This document shows positions 57,182 to 64,000 of a stretch of 64,000 bases of DNA, in pieces. Source of the DNA: Enterobacter sp. EA-1 (GTDB taxonomy: Bacteria; Pseudomonadota; Gammaproteobacteria; Enterobacterales; Enterobacteriaceae); assembly GCA_002886105.1 (NCBI GenBank), contig CP025776.1, positions 3,534,001 to 3,598,000 of the forward strand, read 5' to 3'. Within the stretch, counting starts at the first letter, position 1. The number at the start of each line of letters is the position of its first letter. Under the pieces are notes generated by a model. It was given only the letters and a program-made list of their open reading frames with translations, was not told the DNA's origin and searched no databases. Made by a program: the position numbers and the translations under genes.

Positions 57182-57649
57182 GTGAAGCTGCAACTGGTCG
57201 CCGTCGGCACAAAAATGCCGGACTGGGTACAGACAGGTTTTAGTGAATATCTGCGCCGTTTTCCCAAAGATATGCCCTTCGAACTGGTGGAAATTCCTGC
57301 GGGAAAGCGCGGCAAAAACGCAGATATCAAACGTATTCTCGACAAAGAGGGTGAACTGATGCTGGCGGCAGCGGGCAAAAACCGTATCGTCACCCTTGAT
57401 ATCCCCCGGCAAGCCCGGGATACGCCGCAACTGGCTATTGAACTGGAACGCTGGAAGCAGGACGGGCGTGACGTCAGCCTGCTGATCGGCGGGCCGGAAG
57501 GGTTATCCCCCGCCTGTAAAGCCGCGGCAGAACAAAGTTGGTCGCTCTCTGCGCTGACGCTTCCTCACCCGCTGGTGCGCGTGCTGGTTGCGGAAAGCCT
57601 TTACCGCGCATGGAGTATTACCACCAACCATCCTTACCATCGTGAGTAA
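57182..57649 (+). CDS. rlmH: 23S rRNA pseudouridine-1915 methyltransferase RlmH
   Basis: RlmH (YbeA, SPOUT family) methylates N3 of pseudouridine 1915 in helix 69 of 23S rRNA. A GTG at 57182 gives [20 protein letters not shown]. The SAM-binding knot appears as [20 protein letters not shown] and the C-terminus as [20 protein letters not shown]. It is exactly 155 residues, as in E. coli. With rsfS and kdpF it is one of the few uninterrupted genes here. Its stop overlaps an ATG at 57649, a possible early mrdA start. Confidence 0.96.
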   Translation: MKLQLVAVGTKMPDWVQTGFSEYLRRFPKDMPFELVEIPAGKRGKNADIKRILDKEGELMLAAAGKNRIVTLDIPRQARDTPQLAIELERWKQDGRDVSLLIGGPEGLSPACKAAAEQSWSLSALTLPHPLVRVLVAESLYRAWSITTNHPYHRE

Positions 57650-57678
57650 TGACAAGTCTTAGGCAGATTAAGCAGCGG

Positions 57679-59575
57679 ATGAAATTACAGAATTCTTTTC
57701 GCGACTATACGGCTGAGTCCGCGCTGTTTGTGCGCCGGGCGGTGGTCGCCTTTACGGGGATTTTGCTGCTTTCCGGCGTGCTGGTCGCCAACCTTTATAA
57801 TCTGCAAATCGTCCGTTTTGCGGACTATCAGACCCGCTCCAACGAAAACCGCATCAAACTGGTACCCATTCCGCCAAGTCGCGGCATTATTTACGATCGT
57901 AACGGCACGCCGCTCGCACTTAACCGCACCATCTACCGGGTCGAAATGATGCCGGAGAAGGTCGATGATGTGCAGCAAACGCTGGATGCGCTACGTGACG
58001 TGGTCGATCTGAACGATGACGATATCGCCAACTTTAAAAAAGAGCGCTCGCGTTCACACCGTTTCACCTCGATTCCGGTAAAAACCAACCTGACCGAAGT
58101 CCAGTCGCGCGCTTTGCGGTTAACCAGTACCGCTTTCCCGGCGTTGAAGTAAAAGGCTATAAACGCCGTTACTACCCCCTATGGTTCCGCGCTGACCCAT
58201 GTCATTGGCTATGTCTCGAAGATTAACGATAAAGACGTCGACCGACTGGATAAAGAGGGCAAGCTGGCAAACTACGCCGCAACCCATGATATCGGCAAAC
58301 TCGGCATTGAACGCTATTACGAAGACGTCCTGCATGGCCAGACGGGTTATGAAGAAGTGGAAGTCAACAACCGTGGTCGCGTCATCCGTCAGTTGAAAGA
58401 AGTGCCGCCGCAGGCCGGTCATGACATCTACCTGACGCTGGATTTAAAACTGCAGCAATACATTGAAACACTGCTGGCTGGCAGTCGCGCCGCCGTCGTG
58501 GTCACCGATCCGCGCAGCGGCAGCATTCTCGCTCTGGTCTCAACACCAAGCTACGACCCGAACCTGTTCGTCGACGGGATTTCCAGCAAGGACTACGCCT
58601 CGTTGCTTAACGATCCGAATACGCCGCTGATCAACCGCGCAACGCAGGGGTCTATCCGCCAGCCTCTACCGTGAAACCGTACGTGGCTGTCTCCGCGCTC
58701 AGCGCAGGCGTTATTAACCGCAACACCAGCCTGTTTGACCCGGGCTGGTGGCAGTTGCCGGGCTCAGACAAGCGTTACCGTGACTGGAAAAATGGGGCCA
58801 CGGCCACCTGAATATCACCAAATCGCTGGAAGAGTCCGCCGATACCTTCTTCTATCAGGTTGCCTATGACATGGGTATCGACCGTCTTGCTGAGTGGATG
58901 GGCAAATTTGGTTACGGGCAGTATACCGGCGTTGACCTCTCTGAAGAGCGCTCCGGTAACATGCCAACGCGCGAGTGGAAACTGAAACGCTTTAAAAAAC
59001 CGGTATCAGGGGTGACACCATCCCGGTCGGGATTGGCCGGTTACTGGACCGCCACCCCGTTGCAGATGAACAAGGCCATGATGACCCTGATTAATGACGG
59101 TATCGTCAAAGTGCCGCATCTGCTGATGAGCACCGTGGAAGATGGCAAGCAGGTCCCGTGGAAACAACCCACGCAGCCACCGGTAGGCGATATCCATTCG
59201 GGTTACTGGGAAATTGCCAAAGACGGGATGTATGGCGTGGCTAACCGCGCTAACGGTACCGGCCATAAATATTTCGCCAATGCGCCGTACAAGGTTGCCG
59301 CAAAATCCGGTACCGCGCAGGTATTCGGCCTGAAAGCCAACGAAACGTATAACGCGCACCGCATTGCGGAACGCCTGCGCGACCATAAACTGATGACCGC
59401 ATTTGCACCTTATGACAATCCCCGGGTCGCCGTTGCGATGATCACGGAGAACGGCGGCGCTGGCCCGGCCGTCGGGACAATTATGCGTCAAATCCTCGAC
59501 CATATTATGCTGGGCGATAACAACACCGACTTGCCAACGGAAAACCCGTCAGCGGCGGCGACGGAGGACCAATAA
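57679..59575 (+). CDS. mrdA: Penicillin-binding protein 2 (frameshifted copy)
   Basis: PBP2 is the transpeptidase of the elongasome that keeps rod shape. I chose the ATG at 57679 (MKLQNSFRDYTAESALFVRR), the usual E. coli start; the ATG at 57649, overlapping the rlmH stop, would add ten residues. A membrane helix follows, then SRGIIYDRNGTPLALNRTIY, VNNRGRVIRQLKEVPPQAGH, the catalytic Ser in STVKPYVAVSAL (near 58667), SADTFFYQVAYDMGIDRL and KSG in AAKSGTAQVFGLKA. About 632 residues. Breaks lie near 58118, 58160, 58650, 58795 and 59005-59030. Confidence 0.94.
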
Positions 59576-59577
59576 TC

Positions 59578-60689
59578 ATGACGGACAATCCGAACAAAAA
59601 ATCGTTCTGGGATAAAATCCATATCGATCCGACACTGATGCTCATCATTCTCGCGCTGCTGTTTTACAGCGCGATCGTTATCTGGAGCGCCAGCGGCCAG
59701 GGACGTGGCATGACCGAACGTAAAATCGGGCAGATTACGATGGGCCTGATCATCATGGTGGTCATGGCGCAGGTTCCGCCGCGTGTGTATGAAGGCTGGG
59801 CGCCCTACCTCTATATTTTCTGCGTGATTCTGCTGGTGGCGGTAGATGCTTTCGGTGCGATTTCGAAAGGCGCGCAACGCTGGCTGGACCTCGGGTATCG
59901 TGCGTTTTCAGCCGTCGGAAATCGCCAAAATTGCCGTGCCGTTGATGGTCGCGCGCTTTATTAACCGCGATGTTTGCCCGCCGTCGTTGAAAAACACCGG
60001 CATCGCACTGGTGCTGATCTTTGTGCCAACGCTGTTAGTCGCCGCACAACCGGACTGGGCACCTCGATTCTGGTGGTGCTTTCCGGGCTGTTTGTGCTGT
60101 TCCTTTCCGGCCTGAGCTGGCGGTTAATCGGCATTGCCGTGGTGCTTATCGCCGCCTTTATTCCGGTGCTGTGGTTCTTCCTGATGCATGATTATCAGCG
60201 CCAGCGCGTGATGATGCTGCTCGATCCGGAAACCGATCCGCTGGGCGCGGGCTATCATATTATTCAGTCGAAAATCGCCATTGGTTCCGGCGGGCTGAGC
60301 GGCAAAGGCTGGTTGCATGGCACCCAGTCGCAGCTAGAATTCTTGCCAGAACGCCATACTGACTTTATTTTTGCCGTGCTGGCCGAAGAGCTGGGCACGG
60401 TAGGGATTTTGATTTTGCTGGCGCTTTATCTGCTGTTAATTATGCGTGGGCTATGGATTGCCGCCCGGGCGCAAACCACCTTTGGCCGGGTCATGGCCGG
60501 GGGTTTGATGTTGATTTTGTTCGTTTATGTGTTCGTAAATATTGGTATGGTGAGTGGCATCCTGCCAGTAGTGGGCGTACCGTTGCCACTGATAAGCTAC
60601 GGGGGTCTGCCCTGATCGTACTCATGGCCGGGTTTGGTATCGTTATGTCGATCCATACCCACAGGAAAATGTTGTCCAAAAGCGTCTAA
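59578..60689 (+). CDS. mrdB: Peptidoglycan glycosyltransferase RodA (frameshifted copy)
   Basis: RodA is the SEDS-family polymerase that makes glycan strands with PBP2. The ATG at 59578 gives [20 protein letters not shown]. Helices follow, with [51 protein letters not shown] and [20 protein letters not shown], the SEDS signatures. It ends [13 protein letters not shown]. About 370 residues. Breaks lie near 59900, 60060 and 60605. It starts two bases after mrdA. Confidence 0.95.
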
Positions 60690-60705
60690 CGATAAGAGGT
60701 GCGCA

Positions 60706-61925
60706 ATGCGTAAGCAATGGCTTGGGGTCTGCATAGCAGCAGGATTACTGGCGGCATGTTCAAATGATAATGGTCAACAGCAAACGACCGTTGCGCCGCA
60801 ACCTGTCGTGTGCAACGGCCCTGTCGTTGAAATCAGCGGTGCTGAGCCTCATTACGAGCCGCTCAATGCCACGGCGAATCAGGATTATCAGCGCGATGGC
60901 AAAAGCTACAAAGTGGTTCCAGGATCCCTCCCGCTTCAGTCAGGCAGGCACGGCTGCCATTTACGATGCCGAACCGGGCAGCAATTTAACGGCTTCCGGC
61001 GAAGCGTTCGACCCGGCGCAACTGACCGCAGCGCACCCCACACTGCCGATCGAGCTACGCCCGTATCACCAACCCCGGCCAACGGGCGAATGATTGTGGT
61101 GCGTATTAACGATCGCGGCCCGTATGGCAACGACCGTGTTATTTCTCTGTCTCGCGCAGCGGCAGATCGCCTGAATACGTCCAACAACACCAAAGTGCGT
61201 ATCGATCCGATTATTGTCGCGCAGGATGGTTCTCTTTCCGGCCCGAGGCATGGCCTGCACCAAGGTTGCTCAGCAGACCTACGTTCTGCCGGATCGTCCC
61301 GATCTTGGCGGCGGACTGGGCAGCGTCTCATCAGCGCCTCAAGCCGCACAGCCGCAGGGGAATGTTCAGGCCATCAGCAATGATACGTTGAAAAGCGACG
61401 ATGCTGCCGGCGCACCGGTAAAAAGCGGTGGCTTCACGGGCGCGCAAACGCCGCTGGCCGCGGGCGTGTTGGAAGGGGAGCGACACGACGACGCAAAGCG
61501 CAGTCACTCCGTCGACCACCACCACATCAATGATGTCGGCCAGCCAGAACACATCGGCAGCGCAAACCGCCGTACCTGCCGCGACCCGCACCGCGCCGGT
61601 GACTGCACCGGGTTCTGTGCAGGGGCATGTGGCAACCGCCAGTACAAGCGCCGCAACTACACGCACCGCCGCAACCACTGCGACCGCAACGGCAACCAGC
61701 GGGTATATATGGTGCAGGTCGGTGCGGTGAGCGATCAGGCACGCGCGCAGCAGTATCAGCAGCGCACTGGCGCAGCAATTCTCCGTTCCGGGCCGTGTTG
61801 TGCAAAACGGTGCGGTCTGGCGGGTACAGTTAGGGCCGTTCAGTAATAAAGCCGATGCCAGCGCCCTGCAGGGGCGTTTGCAAAATGAAGCGCAGTTACA
61901 ATCGTTTATTACTGGCGCGCAGTAA
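60706..61925 (+). CDS. rlpA: Septal-ring lytic transglycosylase-family lipoprotein RlpA (frameshifted)
   Basis: RlpA is an outer-membrane lipoprotein with a double-psi beta-barrel and a SPOR domain; in Pseudomonas it cleaves stem-less glycan, and its E. coli role is less clear. The ATG at 60706 gives MRKQWLGVCIAAGLLAACSN (lipobox LAAC). The barrel has AAIYDAEPGSNLTASGEAFD and MIVVRINDRGPYGNDRVISL with the catalytic Asp region. A long Ala/Thr/Pro linker precedes the SPOR domain (YMVQVGAVSDQARAQQYQQ), ending LQSFITGAQ. About 406 residues; E. coli has 362, so the linker is longer. Breaks lie near 60925, 61060, 61240, 61490, 61770 and 61850. Confidence 0.92.
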
Positions 61926-62061
61926 CCGGGTAAGGCATCTGATTCTGTCAACTTCTGTAAGCATCATTCACAAAGTCATGCGGAAAGTCAGATGCCTGCC
62001 GATATAGCTTTTGCTATAGTAAGGCACTTTTTAACTCCATCACGGATGTCGTAGTTCGACC

Positions 62062-63272
62062 ATGAAGACCACTCTCTCCGTTCGTTTTGTGCAGCGCCTT
62101 GCGCTCACCACGGCGCTGACCGCAGCCACACTTTCTGCTGCTCACGCCGATGACCTGGAATATTAAAACCATGATCCTCGGCGTGCCGCAAATCGATGCG
62201 GAGTCCTATATCCTGATCGATTACAACTCCGGCAAAGTGCTGGCGGAACAAAACGCAGACGCGCGTCGCGATCCGGCCAGTCTGACCAAAATGATGACCA
62301 GCTACGTTATCGGTCAGGCCATGAAAGCGGGCAAGTTTAAAGACAGCGACTGGTGACGATTGGTAACGACGCATGGGCGACCGGTAACCCGGTGTTCCGC
62401 GGCTCTTCACTGATGTTCCTGAAACTGGCATGCAGGTGCCGGTTTCTCAGCTTATCCGTGGGATTAACCTGCAGTCCGGTAACGATGCGTGCGTGGCGAT
62501 GGCGGACTATGTCGCGGGTAGACGCGTTTGTTGGCCTGATGAACAACTATGTGCGCGCCTGGGCCTGCAAAACAGCCATTTCCAGACCGTACATGGCACC
62601 GGACGCTGATGGTCAGTACAGCTCCGCACGCGATATGGCGTTGATCGGCCGAGGCGCTGATCCGCGATGTACCGAACGAGTACTCAATCTATAAAGAGAA
62701 AGAGTTCACCTTCAACGGCATCCGCCAGACCAACCGTAACGGTCTGCTGTGGGACAACAGCCTGAACGTTGATGGCATTAAAACCGGACATACCGACAAA
62801 GCGGGTTACAACTTTGGTGGCCTCGGCGACCGAAGGTCAGATGCGTTTGATCTCGGCGGTGATGGGCGGTCGTACCTTTAAAGGCCGTGAAACCGAAAGT
62901 AAAAAATTGCTGACCTCTGGGGTTTCCGCTTCTTCGAAACCGTGAGCCCCCCTGAAAGCAGGTAAAGAATTCGCTTCTGAACCGGCACGGTTCGGCGACA
63001 GCGATCGCGCATCGCTGGGCGTGGATAAAGACGTGTATCTGACTATCCCGCGCGGTCGTATGAAAGATCTGAAAGCCAGCTATGTGCTGAACAACAGCGA
63101 GCTGCATGCGCCGCTGCAGAAAAATCAGGTTGTCGGTTCCATCAACTTCCAGCTTGATGGCAAAACGATCGAACAGCGCCCGCTGGTCGTGCTGCAGGAA
63201 ATCCCGGAAGGCAATTTCTTTGGCAAAATCATTGATTACATTAAATTGATGTTCCATCACTGGTTTGGTTAA
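62062..63272 (+). CDS. dacA: D-Ala-D-Ala carboxypeptidase, PBP5 (frameshifted copy)
   Basis: PBP5 trims the terminal D-Ala from peptidoglycan stems. The ATG at 62062 gives a signal peptide ([20 protein letters not shown], cleaved after AHA). Catalytic SxxK lies in [23 protein letters not shown] in [13 protein letters not shown], and KTG in [13 protein letters not shown]. The C-terminal domain includes [20 protein letters not shown], and the amphipathic membrane anchor is [14 protein letters not shown]. About 403 residues. Nine or so breaks occur, near 62155, 62350, 62435, 62520, 62560, 62650, 62820, 62920 and 62950. Confidence 0.94.
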
Positions 63273-63325
63273 GAATTGAACACTTGAAAGTGTGATTTTC
63301 GTCCCCATATACTACGTATCCAAAA

Positions 63326-63352
63326 AACTCCTGCCCCTGCGGCAGGAGTTGT
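63326..63352 (+). terminator. dacA terminator
   Basis: AACTCCTGCC/GGCAGGAGTT with a CCTGC loop is followed by GTTCTTT. It lies 54 bases after the dacA stop. The T-run is imperfect. Confidence 0.75.
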
Positions 63353-63371
63353 TCTTTACGCCGGAGCTGAC

Positions 63372-63635
63372 ATGAAAACCAATCTCAAAGAACTGCTTGA
63401 ATTCCCGACACCCTTTACTTTACAAAGTGATGGGTCTGGCGAAACCAGAGCTGGTTGATCTGGTGGTTGAAGTGGTACAGCGCCATGCGCCGGTGATTAC
63501 TCTCCGCAGGTAAAACCGAGCAGCAAAGGCAATTACCACTCGGTCTCTATCACCATTAATGCAACGCACATCGAGCAGGTTGAGATTCTTTACGAAGAAC
63601 TCGGCAACATCGAAATTGTTCGCATGGTGCTGTAA
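63372..63635 (+). CDS. ybeD: DUF493 protein YbeD (frameshifted copy)
   Basis: YbeD is a small ACT-like-fold protein of 87 residues, suggested to act with lipoate metabolism because it always lies beside lipB; its function is unproven. The ATG at 63372 gives [16 protein letters not shown]. Corrected, it continues [20 protein letters not shown], then [20 protein letters not shown] and EIVRMVL. The span is 88 codons. One extra base near 63421 and one lost near 63500 nearly cancel, so the raw translation is wrong between them. Confidence 0.94.
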
Positions 63636-63721
63636 TGCCAGCAGACGTTGCCCGGAAGCATTCGGGTAACGTCTTCGCTGTGATATACTCCCCACTCTTT
63701 TCTCCCCTCGGAGATGCCGTT

Positions 63722-64000
63722 TTGTCTCAGGATACAATCCTCATCCGCAATCTGGGCTTTACAGCCTTACGATCCCGTGTCCCGGGCGATGCATGAATTC
63801 ACCGACACCCGTGACGATACAACGCCTGACGAAATCTGGCTGGTCGAACATATGCCGGTCTTTACCCGAGGTCAGGCCGGCAAAGCTGAACACCTGCTGG
63901 CAACCGGCGATATTCCGGTGATCCAGAGCGATCGCGGTGGCCGAGTCACCTACCACGGACCGGGTCAGCAAGTGATGTACGTTTTAATTAATCTTAAGCG
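63722..64000 (+). CDS. lipB: Octanoyltransferase LipB (partial, frameshifted)
   Basis: LipB moves octanoyl groups from acyl carrier protein to lipoyl domains. A TTG at 63722 gives [12 protein letters not shown]; one extra base near 63765 shifts the frame. Then come [33 protein letters not shown] and the substrate loop [20 protein letters not shown]. The gene runs off the window end after about 92 of some 213 residues; the catalytic Lys and Cys lie outside. lipA should follow. Confidence 0.93.

Overview
This window is core chromosome of an enteric bacterium (Enterobacteriaceae, of the Enterobacter/Klebsiella/Kosakonia kind). Almost every gene matches an Escherichia coli protein, and the order follows the E. 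coli lipB-to-sdhC segment in reverse. Several points rule out E. coli itself. cobD lies beside cobC, a GH20 chitobiase replaces chiQ behind chiP, speF-potE is absent between kdpE and pgm, and ybeL and leuS directly follow gltL.

Layout. 1-2.2 kb: start of sdhC (minus) and gltA (plus), divergent. 2.2-7.7 kb (minus): phr, ybgI, the 5-oxoprolinase genes pxpB-pxpC-pxpA, and nei. 7.7-16.6 kb: ybfA, then kdpFABCDE for high-affinity potassium uptake and a half-size EamA permease. 16.7-21.7 kb: pgm and seqA (minus), then ybfF, ybfE, fldA and fur (plus). 21.8-35 kb: a chitin/N-acetylglucosamine block with chitobiase, chitoporin, glnS, a small lipoprotein, nagE and nagBACD. It carries NagC operators in both control regions. 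35.3-37.9 kb: asnB and seven tRNA genes (Met, Leu, 2 Gln-TTG, Met, 2 Gln-CTG). 38-49.8 kb: an unidentified membrane protein, ubiF, miaB, ybeZYX-lnt, the glutamate/aspartate importer gltI-sroC-gltJKL, and ybeL. 50-64 kb: leuS-lptE-holA-nadD, cobD/cobC, rsfS-rlmH-mrdA-mrdB-rlpA, dacA, ybeD and the start of lipB.

How the genes connect. ChiP and the chitobiase bring in and split chito-oligosaccharides. NagE phosphorylates imported GlcNAc, and NagA and NagB convert GlcNAc-6-P to fructose-6-P. NagC, encoded within the operon, senses GlcNAc-6-P and controls both blocks. The last 14 kb builds the cell envelope (PBP2, RodA, RlpA, PBP5, LptE) and makes NAD, lipoate and ribosome factors.

The main caution is data quality. 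Nearly every protein gene, including essential ones (leuS, mrdA, mrdB, holA, lptE, lnt), is broken by single-base insertions or deletions, often several per kilobase, and tRNA genes carry the same kind of insertion. I read this as sequencing error and give each gene its full expected span. I call only one real gene remnant, the 3' end of ybgA. I saw no prophage, insertion sequence, CRISPR array or defence island, and no convincing undescribed system.
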